Shown here in pieces: positions 1 to 18,341 of a stretch of 64,000 bases of DNA (within the stretch, counting starts at the first letter, position 1; every line of letters starts with the position of its first letter). The notes under the pieces are model-generated. The model ran no database searches, was not told where the DNA came from, and saw only the letters and a list, made by a program, of their open reading frames with translations. The translations under genes were made by a program, and so were the position numbers. This DNA is from Clitopilus passeckerianus. Lineage: Eukaryota; Basidiomycota; Agaricomycetes; Agaricales; Entolomataceae. The stretch is from contig CALYLX010000029.1 in NCBI GenBank assembly GCA_944990035.1, forward strand, positions 1 to 64,000, read 5' to 3'.

Positions 1-224
1 CTTGAGCAAGAACACTTACCAGCCTCTTGAGCTGCTCCTGCTTGGCTGGGATAACTTCCTGAAGTGTTTCCCTCAGGGACTGTGAGCGGCTTCGGCGTTA
101 GTACTATGCAATGAGCAGGCAGATATGCTAGTATTGCACGCACTTTGGTCGACGCAAACCTCTTGTTCGCCGTCTGGAACGACCTAATGGCCGTAGAAGT
201 GTTGAACAGTCTCCTCGAGAACAT
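1..224 (-). CDS. CIT1: Citrate synthase, mitochondrial (5' part only)
   Basis: The gene runs off the left edge. It starts at 224 with a short basic, Ser/Thr-rich leader (MFSRRLFNTSTAIRSFQT) that looks like a mitochondrial presequence. A GTGCGT donor follows ASTK, and after a CACAG acceptor the frame reads SLRETLQEVIPAKQEQLKRL, ending at a GTAAGT donor near position 19. The motif 'SLRETLQEVIPAKQEQLK' is the conserved N-terminal helix of mitochondrial citrate synthase, which condenses oxaloacetate and acetyl-CoA in the matrix. The catalytic His/Asp residues lie outside the window, so the call rests on this helix and the leader. A peroxisomal or methylcitrate synthase paralogue cannot be excluded. 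It is divergent from the Sec66 gene, with 210 bp between start codons. Confidence 0.75.
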   Translation of the reverse strand, partial: MFSRRLFNTSTAIRSFQTANKRFASTKVRAILAYLPAHCIVLTPKPLTVPEGNTSGSYPSQAGAAQEAGKCSCS

Positions 225-434
225 TGGGGCAAGTTTTTACAGAAATCCGGCAATGGAAGACTCCAGAGTTTAGTTCCGGCCCATGTTCGCGTCCTTCATA
301 TAGTAACGCGCCAATCACATGTGGCCATCAGGGCTAATGGCTTCTGATCCAAGCAAGAACAAATACATTAAGCCGCCAGCACAACTTGGCGAAAGAACAC
401 GTATTGGTCCAACTCCTTCACTCTTTCGCCTGCC

Positions 435-1273
435 ATGGCGTCCGTACTCGTCCCAATCGCATACCTGGTTATTGTTTTTGGAAGTCTTTTTGTTTTCAGT
501 TACTATTATAGAAAGCATACCTCTCGTCAGTCGTTTCGATGTTGACGCACCTTCGTATGCTAACTAACAGGCCCACTTCATTTGTCCATTGCAGGAGTTT
601 CATTCGAGCCTTACTTCCCTTCACACCCGGACCGCGATACCTACGTTACTCTCTTGCAAAAATCTGATCCACCTGCCTCCGATGCTCTCCTGAAATCTGC
701 TCTGGTCCGACGTGCAATGGCTGATGTTCAACGCGTTCTCCGCATCCGTGAAGACAAACCTGCACTTCAAAACCTCCTCCAGAAAGGCGCAATAGGCGAT
801 GATCTCTGGAATAGCTTGTTGGCAGCGGAGAAAGAGCTCGAAGCTGAGATTATGGAGGTTGTTGCCGAAGCAAACTCTTTTGTTGAGGGTTGGGGTCAGG
901 TGATCTTCCCCACCGCGAACGAAATGCTGGCAAACGAGAAGATGCGCGCCGCATTTGAAAAAGCAGGAGAGCTTAGAGCAAGCTTAGGTTAGTACCCCAA
1001 GTGTTTCTCAGCGAATTCTGTACTAACAGATTGCTCGAAGAACAAAAGTATGACGTGAAGGCCAAATCCACCCCTTCGACATTGATGGCGCCCTCAACTC
1101 CAGCACCCAAATCGGCCAATGGTTCAATGCTTTCACCTAATCCCAAGTCAGACAGTGAGGGAGAACCCGGCACACCCCTTAGTGTGAGTATTTCCACTCC
1201 GTAAGATGTAACCCCAGTTCTAATTTATATAATTTATCCGTAGCCTGGTAAAAAGACTAAAAAGCGGAAGTAG
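435..1273 (+). CDS. SEC66: Sec66 (Sec71)-type ER translocon subunit
   Basis: Four exons can be joined: 435-525, 595-987, 1041-1183 and 1244-1273, about 218 residues. Exon 1 encodes a single N-terminal membrane anchor (about residues 3-25, VLVPIAYLVIVFGSLFVFSY) followed by a basic YYRKHTSR stretch. Exon 2 holds the family core, with VSFEPYFPSHPDRDTYVTLL, the RAMADVQRVLRIREDKPAL segment and WGQVIFPTANEM. The tail is Ser/Pro-rich and ends in lysine-rich PGKKTKKRK. Sec66 is a non-essential part of the Sec62/Sec63 complex that moves proteins post-translationally into the ER. The acceptor at 1040 was chosen because it alone keeps the frame, and a CTAAC branch site precedes it by about 14 nt. The length fits the family. 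Confidence 0.85.
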
Positions 1274-1415
1274 TCAGCTCTATGCTCCTGATTAGTCTGT
1301 ATACATAGGTGGCTATCCGTAGGTTATACATCGTTATTCGTGGCGTGAAATTCGATTCATGGTGAAGTGAAATAGTACAGCAGCAGAAGACGAGAATTAG
1401 ATGAGATGACGGCCT

Positions 1416-5671
<4,256 letters not shown>

Positions 5672-6326
5672 ATGGCGGCTCTTGTAGCGAAAGTCAGAAA
5701 TGCGGCTGTCTTGCGAAACCAAAGGATAGCACAATAATCACTTGTAGACAAGCAGGATCCTTGAAACTCTATGCTTCCCGAGCAATGAAGAGACGTTGTA
5801 GATGAAGTCGAGGCGGACTCTGTCAAGGGAATCGTTTATCAGGTTACGCAGTGCCTTACAAAGTCTGACTTGGGCACAAGTCGGGACTTCGGCTGGAACC
5901 GAAATCAACGGCATGTCCCGCCCTCTTGTTCACTGCCGTTTGGTTACACCTTTTGAGGGCTTCAAATCCACAATTTATCTTACAGAACAGAAAGGCTCTA
6001 AGAGGATATCCAGTGCTTGCGCTGTGATCACCCGTGCTTCATTGGCAATGCGCTGGGTTGGAGGCCGGCTCCACGTTGAAGTCGCTTGTGGGATTATATA
6101 CCGATTCGCTGCCGGTGATATTTCACAGAGCATCATACGCTACCCGTATAGGACTTTGGGACGCTCTCTAAGCTCCAAGGCCAATTTTTGTTCCCAGTTG
6201 TACCCGTTGACAGCAATTTTTGGCTATGATAACCTCGTGTGAGCGTGACAACACGCGTTACGAGTCGTGTCTGTGACAAATCTTGACCGCGTTTACACTG
6301 ACCACCATTCGTAACCGGCCTGCTCG
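5672..6326. promoter_or_regulatory. Divergent intergenic region, Ubp15 / primase large subunit
   Basis: 655 bp between two head-to-head start codons. It holds a 146-codon open frame on + (5802-6242) with no recognisable motif, no splice continuity and a composition unlike its neighbours, so I treat it as chance. No repeat or RNA gene was seen. It presumably carries the promoters and 5' leaders of both genes; an undetected 5' exon of the deubiquitinase is possible. Confidence 0.4.
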
Positions 6327-8088
6327 ATGTTTAAACAGTCCAAGCAAACTGTACAGGAAGAGAAACCAGACCTTCATGTATCACTGACTCCTAGAGGTCC
6401 CACAGGATGGCCAAGAATAAACTTGTATGTATTCGAAATATTTACCCGTCTATGGTGTCTGAGCACATATCGATTCACTCAGCTACGATAAACCCCCAAC
6501 CTCTGATGTGACTGTTGAGGAGTTCGAGGTGTCTGCGATAGATCGAATGCGTATATTGGCTGAAATTGAATCGTCTGGCGCACGTAACCGTACTTGGGCC
6601 GAACTCAAGGATGTGACGAAGGACCAATGCGCAAAATATCTGGAGATGAAAGGGAAGGAGGCAGACTTCAAGAAAGACCAACTAGGCCACTTTGTATTAC
6701 GCCTTGCCTTCTGTCGCTCGTAAGTGGCTACTCTGATTCCTGGTCTTTCACTCAGAATAGATGGCGTTCATACAGGGAGGATCTGAGACGGCGATTCGTC
6801 AAAACAGAATCAAACTTGTTCAGATTTCGCTATGAAGAACTGACAACAACTGACCGCGACTCGTTCTTGAGATCGAGGGACTTTAGCTGGATATCTGTAA
6901 GTCGTATTTGCCCATAATTTACCCTTGCCTCACGAGAGACAGGTGGGAGAAAGTGAGAGGCAGCAGTATAACTCTGAGCTGCTAGCGGCATACCAAGGTC
7001 CTTGGAACGAACGTCAAAGGGTCGAGAACTTCAATCAGGAAGCATTCTACAAAGTCCCTTGGACTCGTGTCCCTGATTTAGTCGAGAAACGGAAGGTATT
7101 CCTGAGGGGAGGTTGGGCTTACGTCCCAGGGAAGGAACAATCAAGTATTGTTTATCAGGAATTTGAGACTCATCTACAGAAGGCGTTAGAGGTGAGAAGT
7201 ATTCTCGCAACCTTCGCCCGCGATGCTGATAATCTGTACCAGGCAACTGCACGAGCACTACCTCGCCTTGATGAGGATACACGTCTCATGCCTATCCTAG
7301 AGAGCCTTTCCCGCAGCTTCCTTGGCGGCGTCCCTTCTGAATGGAGTAACCCCGACCCTAATGCAAATCTAGACGAAATCAAAGCTGAAATGGTTGATGA
7401 ACTCGCCTTCAAGCACTTCCCGTTGTGTATGCGAGCATGTCACGACAAGCTACGCCGAGATCATCATCTCAAGCACTTTGGGCGTCTTCAATACGGCCTC
7501 TTCTTGAAGGTACGTCGCGAATGAATTCGGGGACACAGGCTGACAAACGCATTCGAAAGGTTTTGGGTCTATCAATTGACGAAGCCGTGGCTTTCTGGAG
7601 GAAATCTTTCAGTCGAATAACAGACGACAAGTTCAACAAAGAGTACAAATACAACATTCGACATTCATATGGTTTGGAGGGCAAGCGTGCCAACTACCCC
7701 GCCAAAAGGTAATGTTCTGCCGAAACCTGCTCTGCAACTGCTCACCCTTCTTGATAGTTGCCAACAGATTCTACAGCCAGGAACATCTGATTATGGCTGT
7801 CCCTACAGACATTATTCACCTGAAAATCTGCAGACTGCACTGCTCACGGCATACGGCTCGCATGGGCTCTCCACAACGGACCTACCTGAGATCATGAACA
7901 TCGTTAAAGCAGGACACTATCATGTTGCATGCACACGTGTGTTTGAAATCACTCATGCGAAACTTGGGGTGAAGAAGGGAGATGGACTGGAGAAGGAAAG
8001 TGTAACACACCCCAATCAGTATGCTGCACGTAGTATGGGCCTTCATAAAGCTCAGAAGGAAGCGGCAGAGGCGATGATAATTGGCTGA
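6327..8088 (+). CDS. PRI2: DNA primase large subunit (Pri2/PRIM2)
   Basis: About 500 residues in six exons. The N-terminal region reads [19 protein letters not shown] and [12 protein letters not shown], followed by [22 protein letters not shown]. This joins only if the acceptor TCATACAG near 6777 is used. The C-terminal 4Fe-4S domain is complete: [60 protein letters not shown] and [11 protein letters not shown] supply the four cluster cysteines in family order. NHPNQ-type [10 protein letters not shown] closes the domain. Pri2 works with Pri1 and Pol alpha to make RNA-DNA primers at replication forks. The next gene downstream in the same direction starts 196 bp after the stop. Confidence 0.95.
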
Positions 8089-8283
8089 ACAAATAGAATT
8101 TGTCGCTTTTGTACAATTGTATTAGCTATGTTTTGTATCGATATTCATGATTGTTGTAAGCATCCGGAAATTGACAGGCGCGACGTGATCAATTTATCTT
8201 GTAACAAAAGACGCGCCTCAGGTCACGGCACGCGTGTTGGCTCTGCTTCCTCTTACCACCATCTCAACTTGACGCGTTCCACC

Positions 8284-9498
8284 ATGCCGTCTGTACACGA
8301 CGTAAATAGGCTCTACCTCCAAGCCGTTCTATCTCGAGGCATGATGTCAAAGGAATTGGCACAATTGCTTTGGAAAAAATGTAGAGCCGCTGTGCAAGGT
8401 CAGCTTTTTGGAACTTCAGAAGATTTTTTCGAGCCAACCATTTGTCTCCTCTAGCTGTAGACCCAGAAATAGTTCCCGGACCGGCCACAGAGGCAGCATG
8501 GACCAGTTTTGTGGAAAAACTCAACCGCTCTTTGGACCTTCTGGATCTTGAATTTCGTCAAATTCGAGATGAAGCGTACGATACTGAAAGGCTTTTCTTC
8601 GGTTTGGTACGTTCCTGTAGAATCTTTGGCATATATAATCGTGAATTCAACCTCAATAACAGGTAAACGCGAAGGGAGATGAAGTGGCTCAAATGGCTAC
8701 TGACTATACACCATCTGAGATCGCGTTCTTCAGAAATATCGTGAGGGATAGGTCACCTCTGCGAAGCTTTGCTTTTCGTTGAACTGACTCCACAGATTGA
8801 GGCTATCATGACTGCTTCGAATGAGTCCTTTTCAGTGTCTTCTCTCGCCGCTTTGCGCGAGGTGAGCAACATAACACCGAAGACGAATATGACCAAAGCC
8901 CAGGCGGAAGTAGTCCTGGATAGCTTCGTCGCCAGAGGGTGGTTGCTCAAAAGCAAGTAAGTGAAGCACGCTTCTTTCAGTAAGCGGAAGATATGAAATA
9001 GATTTCTTAATTCTGACAGGAAGGCTCGATATACCTTGTCAACTCGGTCGTTGCTTGAACTGACTAGCTACCTCAAACAAAACTATCCTAATGAGTTGAT
9101 CGAATGCACAATATGCATGGAGGTTAGTCACCACATCGGCTGCTGCCTTCTGAAGCTAATGGGAGCAGATCCTGACCAGTGGCGTCGCTTGTCATACACC
9201 GAACTGCAAGACTCGTATGCATCGATTCTGCTTCAACCATTATTTGTCGACCGGAAAGAGTGCATGCCCAGCATGTGAAGCCAAATGGCCAAAGAAATGG
9301 GATCAGCAGCCCCTTATGCAAGTTGGAGAGGCAGCAGCAAGGGAAGGAGACGATAACCGCCGCCAATCTCGCCGACATCGTAGTGAAGAAGGCGAGGAGG
9401 ACGAGGAGGAGGATGAAGAAGGCACTCCTTCGGCCACCCAACCTCTGTCCCAAACCCAGTCTCAAAGACCTAAGCGTTCGCAACGGCCAAGGAAGTAA
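8284..9498 (+). CDS. NSE1: Nse1, RING-type subunit of the Smc5-Smc6 complex
   Basis: Roughly 310 residues in several exons. The protein starts MPSVHDVNRLYLQAVLSRGMM and carries two winged-helix regions, including MTKAQAEVVLDSFVARGWLL and YTLSTRSLLELTSYL. The variant RING near 9100-9290 reads CTICME, then VACHTPNCKTRMHRFCF and CPACEAKW, a C4HC3 zinc pattern typical of Nse1. An intron with a GTTAGT donor splits the RING after CTICME. The tail is highly acidic (EEGEEDEEEDEEG) and then basic (SQRPKRSQRPRK). Nse1 pairs with Nse3 and Nse4 in the Smc5/6 DNA-repair complex and stimulates ubiquitin transfer. The acidic tail is longer than I expect for the family and may be lineage specific. Confidence 0.9.
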
Positions 9499-9658
9499 AG
9501 AGTGCAATCGTCCTTATCTTATGGCCATGCCTAAATAATTATGCTACCCATGTCTAATGAAGTTTAGCAGATGTATACGTGTTAAAGCGTATAATATAAC
9601 CCAAGGGCTTGCAGCTCTATGCATCTTGCAAATGAGAAACCCCGTTTATCAACTATCT

Positions 9659-12617
9659 TCACGTGCGACTAGTACTGAGAAGTTCCTTCAGAGACTCTGC
9701 CACATGGGCGAAATGGTTGTCTAGAAGGCTGTCAGAAGGTGTGGGTGGTTCTGTTGCTACTCTTCTCCGCAAAACGTTAGTTGTTCCTAATGGTGCTTCT
9801 GCTGACCGGCGGTCCATGTCCGCCATGAGCTGAGCAAAAGATAGAAAGAGAACTTCGGCCTGGGCAAGGGTGGTGTCGAGTTCAATCGTCATGCTGAGTT
9901 CATTACAATACTAAAAAAAAAGTCAGCACCTCCTGGGAAAGTAAGGTTTAATATTCATACCTTGAGAATCTCGTCGAACTATATGCACAAAGGTTTCAGT
10001 AGGTAGTATGTTGTCCAGAAAAAGAAGCGTACCTCGACTAGATACCTCAAGATCATGTCACGATGCGATTCGAGCACTGCCAGCGCTACAAACAACACAA
10101 AATTGCTGCTGTAGTAGTCTGTCCACAAAACCTCCCACAATCTCAAGATTTCCGCGAAGGGAAATTCTCGCTTGAATGAAATGAGGATCCAGCTAGTGCA
10201 ACCGGTTAAATTGTCGCTACGACTACGACTACAGATAACTTACCGGAAGCAGAAGAATAGATTCAGGCCATCAGTTTTCTCTGCAAGGTCTATCAATAAA
10301 AGGACAATCCAGAGCACGGAGACTGACCGAGATGCCTGTATAGTTCTGGGTCCATCATCCCAATAAGTTGCTGAAGTAACAGTAGCTGCCTCTTCATCCC
10401 GCTTTGGTCACGCAGGAAATTCTGCTTCATCCGGTTCATAACCTCGACAAAGCACCAGAACGTCAACTCCTCATTCGCATCCATTACAACGTAGATGGGT
10501 GAACAAAGATCTGACATCCCTTGGACATAACCTGAGAATGTCAGCAAGGGCTTGCAACATGACGAAGTGAACAAACCTAATTCCTTCTCGTAGAAGTTGT
10601 ATGTGAGGAGGATAGAGGCAAGCCGATCGATATGCTCATTACTTGGTGACTGAGCACCGATCTCGTTGAGAGAGGGAGATATGGAGGAAGAAGCCTTCTC
10701 TGACTTTTTCTCATCCGCGGAGGGTGGGGGATCGTTTGCAAAGAGAGGTTGGCTTCGATCCGTACGCCGACAGTCTACGTCTATCCGATGCCTCTCCTGT
10801 GATTGATAAGTAACAGTATAAGTAGCTTAGAAGAATTACGAACCTCCACCACTGATTGACTCTCAAAAACCTCGGGAACACCGCACCACTGATCCTTGAA
10901 GTCTTGATATGTTCGACTGTAGTCATGAAATCAGAGGCAATTTCAAGTTGACATACAGCGGCGAACCTACCATTTGTTCTTCCAATCTGCATCCCGTTCA
11001 GCGTGCGTAGTTTCCCATCTGTGCACTCCCAGAAGGAATGGCCATATCCTCTGTCGCAAGGTCCCTTTGGCACTGATGCCTCTTCTGAAGATCTCTCGCC
11101 TCATCTCTTCAAGCTTGAGCTTCGGCCTGCCATCCGCTGTGAACCAGGAGGCCCAAAGCTTCTCATCAATAGGATGTGCTGGGTCTCTTGAAGGTTTAGG
11201 CGTGGGTAAGTTGGACGTCGAATGAAGGAGCTCAAAGATCCCCAGTGAAGACGCTTCTTCTCCGAGTGCGGAAGATGCAGAAGAAGGAATTGCCTGTGCT
11301 TCCAGACGACGTGCGCGCTCGCCCTCCTCGGCAACAATCCTCGCCCACCTAGCCAAGTAAACGCGAGCTGCTTCAAACTCTCCAACGCCGCCCTTTTCAA
11401 CCCAGCTTCCCCACTCTGTCTCCCCATTGGCATTGACTAGACTTCGGACAGGGTCTGGGAGATGTGGGACAATCGGTTTAGCAAGAGGATGGGAAAGAAT
11501 GTTCTGTGCGGCATGCCGAGTCGCCCTGGTAATATTTGCAAAAGAATGCAGAAGGGCCAGCCGAGCTTGAGACGGGGAGGCTGAAGCTGGTGAGACAGGC
11601 GGGGATACAAGGGACCGATGGAGGATGGAGGACCGCTCAGAGTAAGGATTGGAAGTAGCAGCGCTCGATAATGGTCTAGGCCGACGATGCGCAGGGACCG
11701 GAGAGTGCGAATTGGCATAAGAGGATTGAGCGAGTATATCGTCCACTGCGTCGTCGTCGAATATCTGCGTGGAGTGGGCTTCGATGTCCGCGCGAGAGGG
11801 GTCAATGAGGAACAGCGTCGGCTGTAGGGTGGACCGCAGAACATGCGAGTAGGACCGTAAGCGTGCTAGGAAATCGTCTCCTCCCCAGGAATACCCTGTT
11901 TTGGGAGATGGATGCTTGGACGGTGGATAGCTTCCGGTCGGATTTGCAACTGGGGAGGTTGCGGTGAATGAGAGAGACTCGTCGTTGTGAAAGTACAAAG
12001 TGGGTAAAGTCTCTCCGTTAATAAGGTTAATCGTAATGTAACCATCTGTGAAACTATGCATCAGCTTTCAAGAGCATATAGTGGCAAAACATGCACTGAC
12101 GCCATGATGAAAGGGTCGGAGGGCGCACCACGAGAGAGTAGACCGATGTCAACGGCACAGAGAATGTGTATGACTCTGGCCTTTGTGTAGGTAAATCTAT
12201 GAAGACGACATCTAGAAAGTGCGGGGCTCAGTACGGGTGGGGTGAGTACTAGTAGTATGATCTCGACCCACCGTCATCCTCATCGTCTTTGACCGCTTTA
12301 TCCTCCATCTTAACGAATTTGTCCCATTCCGAGGATCCTTTCTCATTTAAAAGTGCTTCAGGTATCCACGACACCAAGTATGATGGATTTTGAGCTTCCT
12401 GTTAGAAAACATTGAGCATTATAATTAGATTGACGCTGGGTCCACGCACTCTCTTCACAATCGCGATGAATCCCGGAATATTATCTCTCGCATACGCAGT
12501 GGGATTAACATATACTTTAGATTTTGAATACACAAGCCGATAAGTATCGTCTCCGGTCGCCAATGGGAGCGAAGAGGTAGATGGAGCTGGTGCGTCAGAC
12601 CTTCTGATCTCGACCAT
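9659..12617 (-). CDS. GYP7: Gyp7/TBC1D15-like Rab GTPase-activating protein
   Basis: A large gene with a long second half-exon (about 12061-10967). The N-terminus (TYRLVYSKSKVYVNPTAYAR, then ITINLINGETLPTLYFHNDE) is the Gyp7/TBC1D15 N-terminal Rab-binding, PH-like region. A Ser/Pro-rich linker follows. The TBC domain begins around WASWFTADGRPKLKLEEMRR and RRGISAKGTLRQRIWPFLLG. The catalytic arginine finger is in RIDVDCRRTDR (near 10770) and the glutamine finger in GYVQGMSDLCSP (near 10520). Gyp7 switches off Ypt7/Rab7 and related Rabs on late endosomes and vacuoles. The stop at 9659 follows ESLKELLSTSRT. Its 3' end faces the Nse1 3' end 160 bp away. Confidence 0.9.
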
Positions 12618-12871
12618 CGAATCAGACTAGACAGAACTCGTTTAAGAACGTTTATGAGTCAAAGAAGCTGCAGATACCAACCAAGCTTCGTGATAGTAGA
12701 GGAGGAGAGTTAATGGCTGCGCTCATAACGAGCTGCGAGTCTGAAGAGCCCCGCAGCAGCAATGCTTTACCATCAATAACAGGCTAAATCACGTGCACAA
12801 GGGACAATGAATGGAAATGTGTATGGATAGCGGCAAAGTATGTAGAACAGTACAGGAAATCGCGTTTGAGT

Positions 12872-13296
12872 CTACTTTTGGTACGACCAGACGTTGCGGA
12901 GCACTAAAGACAAGGTCAGATGCCAGAATTAGCAGTGAACTGGGGCACAGATACGTACATCCGGCTTTTGTTGCGAGGCGGTTCAGCGAATCATCGCTCT
13001 CACCCTGTGATCGCACCTGACCGCAGAGGGCGAAGGTGGTGGAGGTGTTCAGTGCACGGCCATTGGCGTCAACATCAGCAATGCTGATCTGGACGGAGGC
13101 GTGGTCCTTGGAGGTGATGAGCCGGTCTGCGAAGATCGATCGTTTAATTCGTAAATTTCTTGCACAAAACTGGATCTACATACTAGTAGCGGCGCATTTG
13201 CGGGGGACGTAAAGGTCAACAAGGATGCCCTGGCCAAAGAAATTAGTTTAACATCAGGATAATCATTCAAAGGGAACTCACGGCGTCGTTCTCCAT
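12872..13296 (-). CDS. RPS21: 40S ribosomal protein S21 (eS21)
   Basis: Four small exons give about 87 residues, the normal length. They read MENDA, then [71 protein letters not shown] and [10 protein letters not shown]. The donors are GTGAGT, GTATGT and GTACGT. Every segment matches eS21, including the near-invariant [11 protein letters not shown] motif. The protein sits on the head/body boundary of the small ribosomal subunit and is needed for 20S pre-rRNA maturation. The stop is TAG at 12874-12872. The introns are each about 50-65 nt, and the coding exons alone are too short to stand out as open frames. Confidence 0.95.
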
Positions 13297-13505
13297 GGCT
13301 AGTATGCACGAGTCGTTCTGTACGGTGGTCGGGTAGTTGGAATCTCAATAACCTTGCCGTGGGAATGTATTGATCGTAAACTGTACAGTATTACTGCATC
13401 ACAGAAATGTCACAGTCACGCTTGGGAAGCATCGAAATTTCAACATTTCTGGGAGAAATGAAATATATTTAGGCGCTTCTAATCTAATGTGTGTATTTGA
13501 TACTA

Positions 13506-15060
13506 TTAGCTCTGTACCGTAGCTGGTTGCAGTGGATTGAAGCCTTTGGGAAACACTTGCCGAACATTCACGTTGATTCTGGTCGTTTCGAGGTATTCCG
13601 CATACGGTGGCCATTCTTCATCCCCTTCAGAGATAGCAAGGTGATTAGGAAGTGTCCCATCCAGAATCCTTGGCACACCTTCGGCTGATGAGAACAGAAT
13701 TTGAAACACTGACGAAACAATACTCACCGTGATAGGCTCTTCTACAGTCTGGGCCCGACATTATCACAACGTCTCCTGATCTGAGAAGAATAGGGATCGG
13801 CTCCGAGTCTCTCGTCAGACCGCCAATGAGAAATACCGCTGCATTCCCGAGCCTGGTACAAGGATTAACTAAAAACATATGTCAACACGTTGGAAGGCTC
13901 ACGATATAGACACCAAGGGCGATGTGGCGCAAACCTCTGATCGATCAACATGTGCCATTAGAGTATCCTTGCATGATGGATTAGAGGAAATGATGTATCT
14001 AACTATTCCAAGTGATTACCTTCACTTGATAGAAGTTGACAATTCCAGCGTCAGGTTCTTGGAGGCAGGTGGTGAGGTTCAATATTCCGAGATCAAGTGG
14101 ACAATATATATTCACCATAGGTATCATTCCAGGTTTTCCAACCGGGTTCTGGTTCCTCCCAGTTCATACTCGTGCCACTGTAAACCTGCTCCCAATCCAC
14201 ATCGGAGACTGCTTTCTTGCAAAGATCCCTAACAAGCGGTTGTATTGTGCCGGGGCCTTGTGCAAAATCATACTGCTTAGTACCCCAGTGATAGAACCAT
14301 CCAATGTTTGCCCATCTTAGCTTGGGGAGTAGCTCTGATGGTTTACTTGGGCGGACCATTGATGAAGGCGCCTGAGGAAGTTTTGGAGTGGTTGCAATGT
14401 GATTATAAGTGGATGGTGTTGCAGGTGTATTGTTGACCAGCTGCCTTGGTCCAACAGGCTCGTAGTTCACCGATTCAAACTCAATAGCATCCCGCGGTTG
14501 GACGGTAATCTCTGAGGAAGGATCTACACGGGACTGCAGAGTCGCATTCCAAATGCCTTCCTCGGGTACTAGATAGTGTGTATCTAAGTTCGTCGCATTG
14601 GGAGGCCGAGCATGTTCTGACAAGGCCCAGCGAACAAGCACCCTTTGGTTTTCTTTGGATATGAATGACGGAAGCACGACGAGGCCTAGGAGGCGTTTCA
14701 ATGAATGTCTTGCTCTAAGGTTGCATATTGAATGGCTACGGCACCAGGAATGCTTCGGAACGTATAGAATCTTGTATTATTGAGACTTATGAGTTCCGTG
14801 CAGATATCAGAGCGTGCTTCTCCGTGCCAACCACCTTGCCGAACTTCTTGAGATCTGGAGGGATCCAGAGTTGCGAGATCAAGCACATTTGACAGATCCG
14901 GTGGAGGAAAATGTGCCTTATAGTATTTCTCTGCAGCCCGGAATGGCGTCCATGTTGAACTTATTTCAGGATCTCTATTTCTCGTAGTCTTGCGATGAAG
15001 ACGTTGAGCCTTTTTGTATTCTGGACTGGAAGGGTCAAGAAGGGGAGAAGGTGAAGACAT
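13506..15060 (-). CDS. ABH1: AlkB homologue 1 (Fe(II)/2-oxoglutarate dioxygenase)
   Basis: The first exon (15060-14698) gives MSSPSPLLDPSSPEYKKAQR. The second continues through a Pro/Ser-rich linker to LRWANIGWFYHWGTKQYDF and MNWEEPEPGWKTWNDTYGE. Short exons near 13900-14090 carry PDAGIVNFYQVK and DTLMAHVDRSE; the HVD is the HxD iron-binding pair. LGNAAVFLIGG, SGDVVIMSGPDCRRAYHG (second iron His) and RINVNVRQVF (the 2-oxoglutarate Arg) complete the fold. The family demethylates nucleic acids such as 1-methyladenine or tRNA modifications; the substrate here is not shown by sequence. Its start codon lies only 44 bp from that of the LETM1 gene. Confidence 0.92.
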
Positions 15061-15104
15061 TGGGCGCCAACACGAACAAACAACGCCTACTTGCTCTCTC
15101 CTCT
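15061..15104. promoter_or_regulatory. 44-bp head-to-head gap between AlkB1 and LETM1 start codons
   Basis: The two ATGs at 15060 (-) and 15105 (+) are separated by 44 bp, so the 5' leaders must overlap or the true transcription starts lie inside the partner's coding region. No TATA box is visible. Both starts are supported by good protein N-termini, although upstream starts or leader introns cannot be excluded. Confidence 0.55.
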
Positions 15105-17348
<2,244 letters not shown>

Positions 17349-17552
17349 TTGGTTGAATAATTATTCGTATCATAATAGATGGTAGCACCAATATTTAGTA
17401 GCAAAAATCCACAGCACTATAGAGAAAACTAATAATATAGTACATCCCCCAACTATGTTGAATAGCCTTACTATTGGTCCGTGCCGACAGGAGAGGGAAA
17501 TGTCATTAAAGTCGTCGTCTCAATCGTTAGTGTGTATAGGTGTATAGATCCA

Positions 17553-18242
17553 TCATGAGGATGGCTGGACTTGTGCGGGAATGTCATCATCAGTGTCCGC
17601 CCGCTCAACCCACAACCGACCCGCCTGTAATGCCAAAACGCCTGTCAATGCTACGCTGCAGATGAGGTTTGTTGTGGCAAGGTCCAAAGTAATGGAGCGT
17701 AGAGAAAGTGGGAAGGCGTCTGCTAGGGAGTGCTCTGGCAGAACATTGAAGTGTTCCAGGATGACTAGTGAGACGAATTAGCTTGGGGATACTGTTGGAT
17801 ATGTTGAAGCGACATACTGGGGATTACAGAGTAAAGGTAGGTTGCAATAGTCCAGCTGAATAGGACTGTATGGGCTCAGTAAGTATGAGGTAGTGCGGCG
17901 TCAAACGGGGATACTGACATATGCTTCCACCATCGAACATGATATTCCCAGCTTCACCGTCACGGAGGCTCAACAATAGAGCGACAACTCCAAGGACCAC
18001 CACCGCGGAAAGTGAATAACCAAGTAGAGCTGGTCCCTTTGCCAGGATGGCATAATAGGAGGCAGCGATCCATAGGTTCCTGTCAGTTACAGGTGATTTC
18101 CATAAAGTCAGCGAGTCTGCTATCCAGTTGGTGAACAGTGCGCCTTTAGAGCATTTTAGCAAAGTGTAGCCAACAATGTCCATGAACACATACCAAGTAG
18201 AAAACTAGTCGTACAGACAACAGTACCAGCTCTGAAGCCCAT
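17553..18242 (-). CDS. SHR3: Shr3-type ER chaperone for amino-acid permeases
   Basis: About 200 residues with four hydrophobic segments. The start at 18242 reads MGFRAGTVVCTTSFLLG. After a short intron the frame continues ALFTNWIADSLTLWKSPVTD, RNLWIAASYYAILAKGP and the family signature LLLSLRDGEAGNIMFDGGSI. The C-terminus is RLWVERADTDDDIPAQVQPS S, a polar cytosolic tail. Shr3 proteins sit in the ER membrane and keep newly made amino-acid permeases folded for COPII packaging. A likely client class, a YAT-family amino-acid permease, lies 14 kb away in this window, but there is no sign of co-regulation. Confidence 0.88.
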
Positions 18243-18341
18243 TGCAAGCTCCACGTCCAAAGAGTTGAAAGTTTTGCCGCCAAGATTCAAGATGTCTGTT
18301 CGGCATGTGAATTGCTGCCGTGATTATGTAACACCACCTTC

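Noticed and set aside
5802..6242. 146-codon + strand open frame between Ubp15 and primase
   Set aside because: No recognisable motif, no splice continuity with neighbours, and residue use unlike the real genes; taken as chance in a 655-bp spacer.
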